A DNA stretch of 64,000 bases from contig NC_135553.1 in assembly GCF_964340395.1 (NCBI RefSeq), forward strand, positions 1,327,001 to 1,391,000. Direction: 5' to 3'. The notes beneath the pieces were generated by a model. That model searched no databases. It saw only the letters and a program-made list of their open reading frames with translations, and was not told the origin of the DNA. This document shows positions 12,940-27,407 of the stretch, in pieces. The number at the start of each line of letters is the position of its first letter. Positions within the stretch are counted from its first letter, which is position 1. Both the position numbers and the translations under genes were made by a program. This stretch comes from Glandiceps talaboti (lineage: Eukaryota > Hemichordata > Enteropneusta > Spengelidae).

Positions 12940-13985
12940 TCCAAGTCTGTGAAGTGGATGAAGTAGATCTCTAGTACAGTGCTGTGAGGGGTATACAATT
13001 GATCTCTAGTACAGTGCTGTGAGGGGGATGAAATAGATCTCTAGTACAGTGCTGTGAAGTGGATGAAATAGATCTCTAGTACAGTGCTGTGAGGGGAATG
13101 AAATAGATCTCTAGTACAGTGCTGTGAGGGGTATGGAATAGATCTCTAGTACAGTGCTGTGAGGGGAATGAAATAGATCTCTAGTACAGTGCTGTGAGGG
13201 GAATGAAGTAGATCTCAAAACCAGGGCTGTGAGGGGGATGAAATAGATCTCTAGTACAGTGTTGTGAGGGGTATGAAATAGATCTCAAGTACAGTGCTGT
13301 GAGGGGTATGAAATAGATCTCTAGTACAGTGCTGTGAAGGGGATGAAATAGATCTCTAGTACAGTGCTGTGAGGGGAATGAAATAGATCTCTAGTACAGT
13401 GCTGTGAGGGGTATGAAATAGATCTCTAATACAGTGCTGTGAGGGGTATGAAATAGATCTCTAATACAGTGCTGTGAGGGGTATGAAATAGATCTCTAAT
13501 ACAGTGCTGTGAGGGGTATGAAATAGATCTCTAGTACAGTGCTGTGAAGGGGATGAAATAGATCTCTAGTACAGTGCTGTGAGGGGAATGAAATAGATCT
13601 CTAGTACAGTGCTGTGAGGGGAATGAAGTAGATCTCAAAACCAGGGCTGTGAGGGGGATGAAATAGATCTCTAGTACAGTGCTGTGAAGTGGATGAAATA
13701 GATCTCTAATACAGTGCTGTGAGGGGTATGAAATAGATCTCTAATACAGTGCTGTGAGGGGTATGAAATAGATCTCTAGTACAGTGCTGTGAAGGGGATG
13801 AAATAGATCTCTAGTACAGTGCTGTGAGGGGAATGAAATAGATCTCAAGTACAGTGTTGTGAGGGGAATGAAATAGATCTCTAGTACAGTGCTGTGAGGA
13901 GAATGAAATAGATCTCTAGTACAGTGCTGTGAGGGGAATTAAATAGATCTCTATTACAGTGCTGTGAGGGGTATGAAATAGATGC
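12940..13985. repeat. 35-bp minisatellite, about 30 copies, just downstream of the TNFR-CARD stop codon
   Basis: The unit GATCTCTAGTACAGTGCTGT plus GAGGGGAATGAAATA repeats every 35 bp. Variants (GTATG, AATG, GGATG, AAGTGG and a CAAAACCAGGG form) recur in blocks. For example, the CAAAACCAGGG variant occurs at about 13217 and again at about 13637 with similar neighbours, which shows higher-order duplication. The array begins ~190 bp after the stop and may lie in the 3' UTR. Confidence 0.95.
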
Positions 13986-16900
13986 ACAGGCTATGAAATG
14001 GATTACACAAATTTCTATCATGGGTTTGTGGAGGAGATAAAATTGATGTCCAATGCAGAGTGAAATTATTTTGAGAAATGTGGAAAAAATGGTTCACCAA
14101 ACCAGGCCAATGAAGCGGATGAAATAGCTTACCTCAGTATTAAACCTGGTGTAATTTTATGTGAAAATGACGAGAAGTTACTAGACTTGAGACAAGCTGC
14201 ACTGGAAACAAATGCCAAATGTATCAAATGAAAGACTATATAAAAAATACTATTATAAGAGTTCTATAGTATAGGGTGTTACATGCTATGACTCTTGCAT
14301 AAAGTCAACGGTGTCAAATTAGACTTTTCTAAACAGGAACTAATGTTGGTGTTTAAATGAAGTGCCAAGTATAATATTGATACACCCACTGAATATCTGT
14401 ACAGAAATTATTGGTATCATTTACATGGATATGAAAGATTTACTTAATTAGAAATATTTACAATATATTTACCGGCCTGGACCAAAATAGGCGTACTATA
14501 GTATGACAACAAAATCTTGTGTTTTGTACAAAAAGTGCCTTTTCCATTGATCAAATAGGAGACATGACAATATGCAATAAGTCTTCTCCCTTTGACTGTG
14601 TAAGAGACTTTGGGAAAATTAGTTGAGTGAATAGTGGCTTGTCAATAAACTATACTGTACATGTACATTGCTGGTTCACATACTACAACTGTTATGTGTT
14701 TCTGCTTGGCTTAACCTTTCAATGACTTGGTTTGAGGTAACTCTGTAAGTACTCCCTGAAAATACGATGTCAGCCATTAAATACTCTGGCCACATTCTTA
14801 TTAAAGAGCACTTTAAAAAAAAAAAAAGTTGTATTTCTTTTCAAACATATGTAGTTTTTTTTCAACCTTTGTAGTTTTTTCCAACATTGCTATAATTTAG
14901 TAATGTTCTTTGATATACAGCCAAGTTACTGTTGTTCATATCATTGTATTTCATTGTATTTGAACAGGGGAAGGCTATAGGCTATATTTTCACCTTATTG
15001 TATCAACAGAAAGTATTACAGCTGTTTAAAAAGGTTTAATCATAGATCATGGAATGGGACAGATCTATGATTTCATTCAGCATTTGTGCCTTACCTTTAC
15101 CCAGCTAGGTGAAATGGGCACCTGGTAGGATGTAATAGTTATGTGAATTGTAATCCTAATGTCTTGTGTGAAGATGTGACAGTAAGGATCATATATCCAG
15201 AGATCTGAAGCAAGTGTGGATTATTAGTATTTCTTCCAGGCTGTGTAAAGTATTAAGGGCAAAATCATGGCACACATATCAATACAATCTAACAAGACAA
15301 TTTGAATACTGATGTTATTACTTTAATTAACTTTACAAAATCATGACAAGATTTTAGTGCAGTGTCTCCTAACAAAACCCAAATCATGACAAGATTTTAG
15401 TGCAGTGTCTCCTAACAAAACCCCCCATCATGAAATGACTAGTCTTTCATTCAGTCATACTAATTTGTATATTAACTACCTCATAAAATGTGTATGCCAA
15501 GTCTTATTTGATAATAAATCATTAATTGACAAGATTTATTTGTATTCATTTTAATACAAAGATTGAGTTGATAAACAAACATCATTTACATTCATTACAA
15601 ATGTTGACTGTTGATAGAATTATACAATAGATTTCATGAACACTATTCAATATCTTCTCTGAAGAGATACTCTTCAGTTTCAAAATACACACAAACTTGT
15701 CATTCAATTATTTCTTCTCTAAGTTAGAGCAAATGCATCTGTTAACTTTTTCTGATTATTTCTTACACTTTCTTTTTGTATATTTGTACAAAAAATACCC
15801 CACTGTATTTAATGTCTTGTATTTTTTGATACTATAGCCTTTCAGTTACTATTTGTATACTAGAACCTTTCAGTTGGTATTTGAATACTATAGCCTTTCA
15901 GTTACTATTTGTATACTAGAACCTTTCAGTTGGTATTTGCACATAATAAATGCTGCATTGAATTCACCAAGAAATAATTGTTGTATTCAGTATGGTATGA
16001 TAGTCTAAGAATGGTTATGATTGTAAAAACAATGCTGTGTCAAAGACTTCAATTTACATGTCACTTTAATAGAGTTTTTAAAACTACCCACTACAAGACA
16101 GTTTTTAATGCAATTTTTCATTTACAAGTTAGACTAAGATTTTTATAGTGATTAGTCAGTCATTTGACATGTTATGCCATGATTTTTTCAGCAATGTAAT
16201 TTTCAATGCAAATATTCATTCTTTTTAATTTGAATGGTAATAATTAACTAACACTAACAAGTTCACATTTAATGTGTTATTTATACTGAACTGAGTATAT
16301 TTAATATAATTAGTGCTCAAATGTTTGACACATTTTACATTCACAGGATTTCTTTCAAAGATGCACGTACAAATGATATAAAAATAGATCTTTTTGGCTA
16401 CTATTACCAAATATTAAAGTTGAATGGTAATACATAGTTTTAATATCACATGACACATCAGTACTTAGCATTAATATCTAATTAGGGTGAATCTAGTGAT
16501 TGCTTCAAGTAGAACCAAATGTGCTACATGTATCTTCACATGTATTACATTATGCTTGTCTTCCAAACACAGAATGGCCAGGACATTCTGTCAACATTGA
16601 CAAAATGACTATCCTTGATACAGATATCAAGTATTTTGAATAAGGAGTGAATGAAGGCATTTACATCTGAGTTTTCCAACCATCACTAAACAAATACAGA
16701 GGGTGATACAAACTTCCAGACACCTATGACCCCTTTAAGCTCACATGTCCATCAGGTCACATGTTCTGAACAATGGGTCAATCTGTTGACAAAAACTGAA
16801 GTCGGTAATCAAAATGTTCAGGTAACAATTTTCAAGTTTGTGTTTGGAACTAAAGTTTATAATGTAATTAATGTGTAAAAATATTGGTAAGAGAAGTTGT

Positions 16901-17953
16901 TTATAATTGGTAAAGGTAATTTAAAATACACTGCACGCAATAGTGGATTCATTTTTTTTTGTAACGCTACATGTTGTAACATCCTATCCTACTGAACTAT
17001 CTTCAGCTGCACAAACTTTTAAAAAGTTCTCAATTTGACTATGTCACACACTATTTAAAACAAATACATATGAATACACTAAATCAGAGTTGTAAAATCA
17101 ATCCTGTGTAAAACTAAAGTCTTCCAATGTGTCACACTCTATGTCAGTCCACATACAGCTGCAAATGCTCTCATTAATAGTATTTCAATATTTTGTTTAT
17201 TTCCCTAAAATCTACCCACACCATCTAGTACTTTCTCTGTTTTGTAACTCAGTGCTTTCCTTGGATTCTGTAATTGATCGGAGATAAAAAAAACAAAAAA
17301 CAAAAACCCAACAGTTGATAACACAGACTGGCTTTGTAAAAATGTCTCAATATAGCTGGATGCAAATCTTAGATACATTTAGACAAACTAAAGACATGTA
17401 CTTGAAGACAGTTGGGTATTGTTAACATAAACTTTTGAGAATACTTTCCACTTTCTCAATGATCAAACCTTGTCTTGAATTTCACAAAGGTATACCCCTT
17501 ATTACTACACTACTGTATACTCCACTGTGTGTTGTTACAAAGTACCTGGTAGTCAGTGGGAGACTTGTCTGCCTGTATGATCCTGTAAGGCATACCGATG
17601 GAGGCACTGGCTCCGAGCAGGTTCAAACAAGCTAGGCAGGTTCCAGGTTAGGGGTCAGACCAAATACATCACCCTGTTCACCAGGTTGGGGGGTTGGGCA
17701 TGGTGCTATCAACTCCATCCTGTAAAACAACTTCTTGTTACAGAAACTGCAATGTAGCCTTGTGTCCCAGCCAGTGAGGAGGATTAGTTAGTTATAGTAC
17801 TTACATATTAATCCAGAGATAATACATCCTGGATAATACCCTAAATTTCATAATTTTGACTGAAATTGACAATTCTAGTAAAATCAACATGGATCTACAG
17901 AATTTACTTTGAACCAAAGTCAGTCAAGCTGTTTCAGTCAACATTATAATTGT
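13986..17953. other. Convergent intergenic interval between the TNFR-CARD and DED-kinase-caspase genes
   Basis: AT-rich, with no exon I can support. It should contain the 3' UTRs of both convergent genes. Visible structures are a ~45-bp tandem duplication (about 15340-15422, AAATCATGACAAGATTTTAG twice), a ~62-bp duplication around 15830-15945 (CCTTTCAGTTACTATTTG and CCTTTCAGTTGGTATTTG alternating), and several A/T homopolymer runs. The reading frame near 17435-17635 has no family features. Confidence 0.55.
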
Positions 17954-20900
17954 CTATTGATTTTCTGCTTTGCAATATGCTATGATTCTTCTTCTTGTAT
18001 TTTCTTCAGCGACTGTTTGAGGGTGTTGTTCTTTACGGTGTTCAGCTACTTCTTTGGTTACATGGTGGTAGACATAGTCAGTCAGTTCATTGAATGTGAT
18101 GTAAGACTGTCTTTTCATCTCATCTCTGTAACTACAGCATTTAGCACACTTACTGTTTTCTGTGGAGTTTTTGAGGCGACATTTCCTTGCAGCATGTAGA
18201 CCTTCTTGTACATGAGTAGTAAAGACACTTTTCCCTGTTTTGTAACCCAGTGCAGTTTCTGGACCTTTACTTGCTGACCACTGCACTATACTGTAGTTTG
18301 CTGATGTTGTTGGACTTGGGGAGGCCTTTTCAATGACATCATCAGACTCTGTAAGTTTGCAGAGATTAGGAATGGCACTACAGAGCTCTTCATCATCACA
18401 ATCAGTAGCTAGATCATTATCACCCTTGGTTACGATAGAAGATGGGCTGTTGACAAAAAATCCACTTGGTAACGGACCATTCTTTGCTGCATAGCAACAA
18501 TCAAGAATAATGAGAAGCTGTGTAAAATTCATCGTGTGAAGTTTCAGTTTTAATTCTGATGCCTGAAGAAAGTCATCACTACCACACACCAGAATTTCAC
18601 CTTGTCGTCCACCATGCCCAGAGAAATGGAAGATCAAACTGGCTTCATGAGCACCACGCATTCTTTCTTCCATAATACTTAACTGTGCTAGAATATTCTT
18701 TGAAGTTGGTTTCAATTCATCTGACACCTGTTTGGATGTCATCAAAATGGCATTTTCTTTCCTGGAAGAATTTCAATGAAAGGATCATTAATTATAAAAA
18801 AGAATTTTTAATAGTTCTTGATTCATAACTATAAGTGTTCTAATTACTATAATACTAAGTAACATTTTACCATCCAGAATGACAAGCTTTTTGAAATTCA
18901 TTTTTTGGCTTTACTGTTAGTTGGCATGGCATGTAACAATGAACACAGTCGTAATTGGCATGCCCCCTCATCCCATTTCATGGTGTTACCATACTCCTCT
19001 ATCTTCTGGTGTGTCAAGAATCACCAATTTGTATAGCGAACTTGTCCTGTTCTCTGTCAACGATCATCAAGTTCCAATAGATGATGTAACTGTATTATTT
19101 TGTATGACATGGTCTGTGATAGCTGTGTTTGACATGGTCTGTGATAGCTGTGTGTGACATATGGTCTGTGATAGCTGTGTGTGACATGGTCTGTGATAGC
19201 TGTGTGTGACATGGTCTGTGATAGCTGTGTGTGACATGGTCTGTGAGAGCTGTGTGTGACATGGTCTGTGATAGCTGTGTGTGACATGGTCTGTGATAGC
19301 TGTGTGTGACATGGTCTGTGAGAGCTGTGTGTGACATGGTCTGTGATAGCTGTGTGTGACATGGTCTGTGTAGCTGTGTGTGACATGGTCTGTGATAGCT
19401 GTGTTTGACATGGTCTGTGATAGCTGTGTGTGACATGGTCTGTGATAGCTGTGTTTGACATGGTCTGTGATAGCTGTGTTTGACATGGTCTGTGATAGCT
19501 GTGTGTGACATGGTCTGTGATAGCTGTGTGTGACATGGTCTGTGATAGCTGTGTGTGACATGGTCTGTGATAGCTGTGTGTGATGGTCTGTGATAGCTGT
19601 GTGTGACATGGTCTACGTTATATACACCATATCACATGACATCATTATAAATATTACTCTCAGGTATTTTTGGTAATTTTACAATATAAATTATTTACCT
19701 AATAGCTCCAATTTCAGGGTGAGTGAAGACTTTGTATAGTCCTTTTGCATCAGGATGAAAGTCGGCATCTGAATCTTTGGTTCCGATGAATATAGCAAAA
19801 CTGTCTGAATGACCTTGATTGACAGAAAAATAAAAAATAAATATTAAGATAAGATACACATAATTAATCATTTGATACATATGAACAAAAACTGCAGCTA
19901 CTAAGGTCACAGGTCAAAGATCAACAGCATGTCAGTACAGTGTATAGTTAAGTTAAATAAACATCTTGCCAAAGCTGTCTTGTGTCCTGGTCTAACTACA
20001 ACCATATGTTTCAATTATTTGACTGGATCTTTGTCAAAAATAAATATATCTACTTGAATTTAATATTTGAAGAGGATTTCATATTTTGAATGTACCACCA
20101 TTTTGTATTTTGCATACAATTGTGTTCAGGATGTGACCAAGCCACCTTTTGCTAGCTGTTAGCTAACTGTTTGTATCCTGAATGCACCCAATGTAGGACA
20201 ACAGTGGACTCCCAGACTTACCTATAGGTGGTTCAGCATCACCATGAGAGGGACAGACCAGTGGATTCTTATCAGAATCTATCAAACACTGTAAACATAT
20301 CTTATCACAACTGCTGTCACAGTAGTGACTTTTCAGAGCAAGACCTCGTACTGAAATATAAAGAATAGAGGAACATATTACTTCATTCTATAATGAGTTG
20401 CTTCTGAAATTAAAAAACAAAGTTGTTAAATTGTACATTTGTGGTGATATATACTTGTGCACCCATAACATATCGATAGTGTTTCTGAGTTCTTCCAAAG
20501 TTAGAAGAAGACATGGCATTCTCTCAGCTGGTGACAACCTGTAGTCACAAACACTCACACTCACACGTTTTAGAGAATTTTATTGTCTACATGTCCTTTA
20601 ATAAATGTACCACATTTCTAAATGGGCAAAGAATGAATTTTGCATTTTATAATAATAATCTTTATTTATACTGGATAGTTCTTTAAGCATATAAACACTT
20701 GTCTCCCAAGAAGTCCAGTGAGGGCCATCCCTCATGGGTTCAGTGTTAATGCAGGAGGAAACCGGAGTACCCGGGGAAAACCTGCGTTGTTCGGTAGAGT
20801 CAAACTGAACGACACTCTTCTTACTTACAGTGTAGTAAATTTAATCGAACCCTGAATGGGGTTCGAACCCCGACCGCAGTGGTAATAGGCAAGTGGTTTA

Positions 20901-23900
20901 ACCACTCGGCCACCGACAACCCATATGTGGTAGAAGTCCTCATTTAATAACTTACCTCTTGGCTGTACAGAGCACATTGCACACAGGTCATCACCAGTGG
21001 GTTCATTATAGATCCTACACTCGGCATCTACTGTTATTTTCTGTGAATGAAGTATAAAAAAATATGGTAAAATTAAGCACTCTTGTTACATTTCAAGTTA
21101 ACCACTGATACTTTATTGGAATACATTTGAAGGAAATATATAAGAGGTAACTTACAGTAAGGTACTATAGAAAGATTAGATAACCTAGAAATTTACATCA
21201 AAAAATGAAAGTACTATATACCTTGTAAGAATACCATCTATTCACACATACCTTGTAAGAATACCATCTATTCACACACACCTTGTAAGAATACCATCTA
21301 TTCACATATACCTTGTAAGAATACCATCTATTCACACATACCTTGTAAGAATACCATCTATTCACACATACCTTGTAAGAATACCATCTATTCACACATA
21401 CCTTGTAAGAATACCATCTATTCACACACAGCTTGTAAGAATACCATCTATTCACACATACCTTGTAAGAATACCATCTATTCACACATACCTTGTAAGA
21501 ATACCATCTATTCACACACACCTTGTAAGAATACCATCTATTCACACACACCTTGTAAGAATACCATCTATTCACACACACCTTGTAAGAATACCATCTA
21601 TTCACACATACCCTGTAAGAATACATCTATTCACACATAGCTTGTAAGAATACCATCTATTCACACATACCTTGTAAGAATACATCTATTCACACATACC
21701 TTGTAAGAATACATCTATTCACACATACCTTGTAAGAATACATCTATTCACACACACCTTGTAAGAATACCATCTATTCACACATAGCTTGTAAGAATAC
21801 CATCTATTCACATATACCTTGTAAGAATACCATCTATTCACACATAGCTTGTAAGAATACCATCTATTCACACATACCTTGTAAGAATACCATCTATTCA
21901 CACATACCTTGTAAGAAATACCATCTATTCACACATACCTTGTAAGAATACCATCTATTCACACACCTTGTAAGAATACCATCTGTTCAGACATACCTTG
22001 TAAGAATACCATCTATTCACACATACCTTGTAAGAAATACCATCTATTCACACATACCTTGTAAGAATACCATCTATTCACACACCTTGTAAGAATACAT
22101 CTATTCACACATAGCTTGTAAGAATACCATCTATTCACACATACCTTGTAAGAATACATCTATTCACACATACCTTGTAAGAATACCATCTGTTCAGACA
22201 TACCCTGTAAGAATACATCTATTCACACATACCCTGTAAGAATACCATCTATTCACACATACCCTGTAAGAATACATCTATTCACACACACCTTGTAAGA
22301 ATACCATCTATTCACACATAGCTTGTAAGAATACCATCTATTCACATATACCTTGTAAGAATACCATCTATTCACACATAGCTTGTAAGAATACCATCTA
22401 TTCACACATACCTTGTAAGAATACCATCTATTCACACATACCTTGTAAGAATACCATCCATTCACACATACCTTGTAAGAATACCATCTATTCATACATA
22501 CCTTGTAAGAATACCATCTATTCACATACCTTGTAAGAATACCATCTATTCACATACCTTGTAAGAATACCATCTATTCACACATACCCTGTAAGAATAC
22601 CATCTATTCACACATACCCTGTAAGAATACATCTATTCACACATAGCTTGTAAGAATACCATCAATTCACATACCTTGTATGAATACCATCTATTCACAC
22701 ATACCTTGTAAGAATACCATCAATTCACACATACCTTGTAAGAATACCATCTATTCACACATACCTTGTAAGAATACCATCAATTCACATACCTTGTAAG
22801 AATACCATCTATTCACATACCTTGTAAGAATACCATCTATTCACATACCTTGTAAGAATACCATCTATTCACATACCTTGTAAGAATACCATCAATTCAC
22901 ATACCTTGTAAGAATACCATCAATTCACACATACCTTGTAAGAATACCATCTATTCACACATACCTTGTAAGAATACCATCTATTCACACATACCTTGTA
23001 AGAAATACCATCTATTCACACATACCTTGTAAGAATACCATCTATTCACACACCTTGTAAGAATACCATCTGTTCAGACATACCTTGTAAGAATACCATC
23101 TATTCACACATACCTTGTAAGAAATACCATCTATTCACACATACCTTGTAAGAATACCATCTATTCACACACCTTGTAAGAATACCATCTATTCACACAT
23201 ACCTTGTAAGAATACCATCTATTCACACATACCTTGTAAGAATACCATCTATTCACACATACCTTGTAAGAATACCATCTATTCACACACCTTGTAAGAA
23301 TACCATCTATTCACACACCTTGTAAGAATACCATCTATTCACACACCTTGTAAGAATACCATCTATTCACATATACCTTGTAAGAATACCATCTATTCAC
23401 ACATACCTTGATTTCATTATTGAATTTCTCCCACTCAATTCTTTTAAATGGGTTCTTCTTTACACATTGACATATCAAATCAGCAAAATTGATTGAAAAA
23501 ATTTTCTCAACTTCATCTTCTACAGGCCAGACATCCTACAACAAAACAATAGCATCATGCTTCCATTTTACTAGCATTGGATACAATGTGTATATGTAAC
23601 AAATCAAGTTCAGGTTATTAGATAGCATTACTGTAAATAGTTACCACTGGGCTAACAAACAAGTAGCCATTTTTTGATTTCTTAATTACAACACACTGAA
23701 TACAACATTGTACTACACCAATATGTTGATGGTCAAAGGAACAGTGCCATACATAAAAACATCAACTTCCTGTTAAAAGTATTTTCAGGACCCTGCAGTA
23801 TTTAATTAATTGTTTTTATTATAATTCTGGTCCGTAAATCATGATCATAACATGTTTGTGTGCATTCAGCAAACTCTGCATAGGCTGGGGTGTGTATTTC

Positions 23901-26900
23901 CTTACTTTGTTAGCTTCCTCTAGTAACTTCATGCAGTCTTTGAAACAACGTTTATTCCTCAGCTCAATATGTAAAGGTTTCCTTTCTGTTTCCAAGAAAG
24001 CCGGCATACAAGTCAACAAACATAACATCACTGAAAAAACAGAACAAATATGAATCAGTATTAAACACAACATCAATGAATACTAATTAATACTATGCAT
24101 TGTTAACATACCAATGCTAAGACCTTCAATTTGCATTGCTAACTTACCAATGCCCAAACTGTCAATCTGTATTGTTAACTTAACTTACCAATGCCAAGAC
24201 TGTCAATCTACATTGTTAACTTACCAATGCCAAGACTGTCAATCTACATTGTTAACTTACCAATGCCAAGACTGTCAATCTACATTGTTAACTTACCAAT
24301 GCCAAGACTGTCAATCTACATTGTTAACTTACCAATGCCAAGACTGTCAATCTACATTGTTAACTTACCAATGCCAAGACTGAAAAGATCGTTGTAAGGC
24401 CTTTGTTTCCATTCATCAAACATAGCTGGGTCTTGATATCCAGGTGTTCCAGGGTGACAAGCTGTTACTGATGCATACGATTTGCCTATATCAAGTTCCT
24501 TTGATAAACCAACATCTCCCAATCTGGCATTGAAATTGTCATCTAGTAGAATATTTCCTGGTTTGACATCAAGATGAAGTATTGTAGGCCTGAGAAAAGA
24601 CAAGGAAAATATCTTTATTTTGAAATTGGTTTCTGTGAACAAAACACTAATTACTAAACCCTCACTCAGTCACACCTTAGTATTAAAGTTGTAATTGTGG
24701 TGAAGTCCAAATACAGGAGAAATAGTCACTGACTAAGACCAGCATCTTGAATTTCATAATGATTTACCAGACATATACACAGAAGAATTTATTACATTCT
24801 ATTTACTCAAGACAAACTCTAGAAAGGCCTTTTTCCACAGATTACTCATTAAATGCAATAACTTACTATCAAACATTATGCCTGCCAAGCTTTGATGTTT
24901 TCAAAAATTATTTTTTAAAATGGTCAGATTCTGGCAAACACTTTAATAGACATACTAAAGCACTATTGAAATTTCAGTTTAATTGTATTAAAACCATCCA
25001 TAATCGCTCACTTGTTTGGTGTTTCTTTGTGAAGATATATCAATGCTGAACTGACTTGATGTACAATAGCAAGACGTCTCTGCCATGTCAGTCTGGGATC
25101 CTTTGAATCTATGGCTTGCTTCAAGTCTCCTCCACTCATATAGGGATATACAATACACATAGGTTTACTGCCAATACAAAGTAAACAGTGGGTCACATGG
25201 GATATACAATACACATAGGTTTACTGCCAATACAAAGTAAACAGTGGGTCACATGGGATATACAATACACATGGGTTTACTGCCAATACAAAGTAAACAG
25301 TGGGTCACATGGGATATACAATACACATAGGTTTACTGCCAATACAAAGTAAACAGTGGGTCACATGGGATATACAATACACATAGGTTTACTGCCAATA
25401 CAAAGTAAACAGTGGGTCACATGGGATATACAATACACATAGGTTTACTGCCAATACAAAGTAAACAGTGGGTTACATGGGATATACAATACACATAGGC
25501 TTACTGCCAATACAAAGTAAACAGTGGGTTACATGGGATATACAATACACATAGGTTTACTGCCAATACAAAGTAAACAGTGGGTCACATGGGATATACA
25601 ATACACATAGGTTTACTGCCAATACAAAGTAAACAGTGGGTCACATGGGATATACAATACACATAGGTTTACTGCCAATACAAGGTAAACAGTGGGTCAC
25701 ATGGGATATACAATACACATAGGTTTACTGCCAATACAAGGTAAACAGTGGGTCACATGCGATATACAATACACATAGGTTTACTGCCAATACAAGGTAA
25801 ACAGTGGGTCACATGGGATATACAATACATATAGGCTTACTGCCAATACAAAGTAAACAGTGGGTCACATGGGATATACAATACACATAGGTTTACTGCC
25901 AATACAAAGTAAACAGTGGGTCACATGGGATATACAATACACATAGGTTTACTGCCAATACAAAGTAAACAGTGGGTCACATGGGATATACAATACACAT
26001 AGGTTTACTGCCAATACAAGGTAAACAGTGGGTCACATGGGATATACAATACACATAGGTTTACTGCCAATACAAGGTAAACAGTGGGTCACATGCGATA
26101 TACAATACACATAGGTTTACTGCCAATACAAGGTAAACAGTGGGTCACATGGGATATACAATACATATAGGCTTACTGCCAATACAAAGTAAACAGTGGG
26201 TTACATGGGATATACAATACACATAGGTTTACGGCCAATACAAAGTAAACAGTGGGTCACATGGGATATACAATACACATAGGTTTACTGCCAATACAAA
26301 GTAAACAGTGGGTCACATGGGATATACAATACACATAGGTTTACTGCCAATACAAGGTAAACAGTGGGTCACATGGGATATACAATACACATAGGTTTAC
26401 TGCCAATACAAGGTAAACAGTGGGTCACATGGGATATACAATACACATAGGTTTACTGCCAATACAAGGTAAACAGTGGGTCACATGGGATATACAATAC
26501 ACATAGGTTTACTGCCAATACAAGGTAAACAGTGGGTCACATGGGATATACCATACACATAGGTTTACTGCCAATACAAGGTAAACAGTGGGTCACATGG
26601 GATATACAATACACATAGGTTTACTGCCAATACAAGGTAAACAGTGGGTCACATGGGATATACAATACACATAGGTTTACTGCCAATACAAAGTAAACAG
26701 TGGGTCACATGGGATATACAATACACATAGGTTTACTGCCAATACAAGGTAAACAGTGGGTCACATGGGATATACAATACACATAGGTTTACTGCCAATA
26801 CTAAGTAAACAGTGGGTCACATGGGATATACAATACACATAGGTTTACTGCCAATACAAGGTAAACAGTGGGTCACATGGGATATACAATACACATAGGT

Positions 26901-27334
26901 TTACTGCCAATACAAAGTAAACAGTGGGTCACATGGGATATACAATACACATAGGTTTACTGCCAATACAAAGTAAACAGTGGGTCACATGGGATATACA
27001 ATACACATAGGTTTACTGCCAATACAAGGTAAACAGTGGGTCACATGGGATATACAATACACATAGGTTTACTGCCAATACTAAGTAAACAGTGGGTCAC
27101 ATGGGATATACAATACACATAGGTTTACTGCCAATACAAGGTAAACAGTGGGTCACATGGGATATACAATACACATAGGTTTACTGCCAATACTAAGTAA
27201 ACAGTGGGTCAGGTAAACTTAAAATAGTGTTCAATAAGATGGTTTGCTCAATACTTTCTTTTTTACCCACCCAGTGGACACACAAACACACACAGACACA
27301 CACACACACACACACACAGACACACACACACGCA

Positions 27335-27407
<73 letters not shown>

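Noticed and set aside
17435-17650. A tRNA gene or SINE head (GGTTCAAAC motif)
   Set aside because: No matching A box or cloverleaf could be drawn.
19057-19609. Long open frames on the minus strand (repeat HTAITDHV peptides)
   Set aside because: They are the translation of a 25-bp minisatellite in all three frames; no start context or family.
21198-23408. CRISPR-like appearance of regular repeats
   Set aside because: Units are contiguous with no unique spacers, in a eukaryotic intron; this is a minisatellite.
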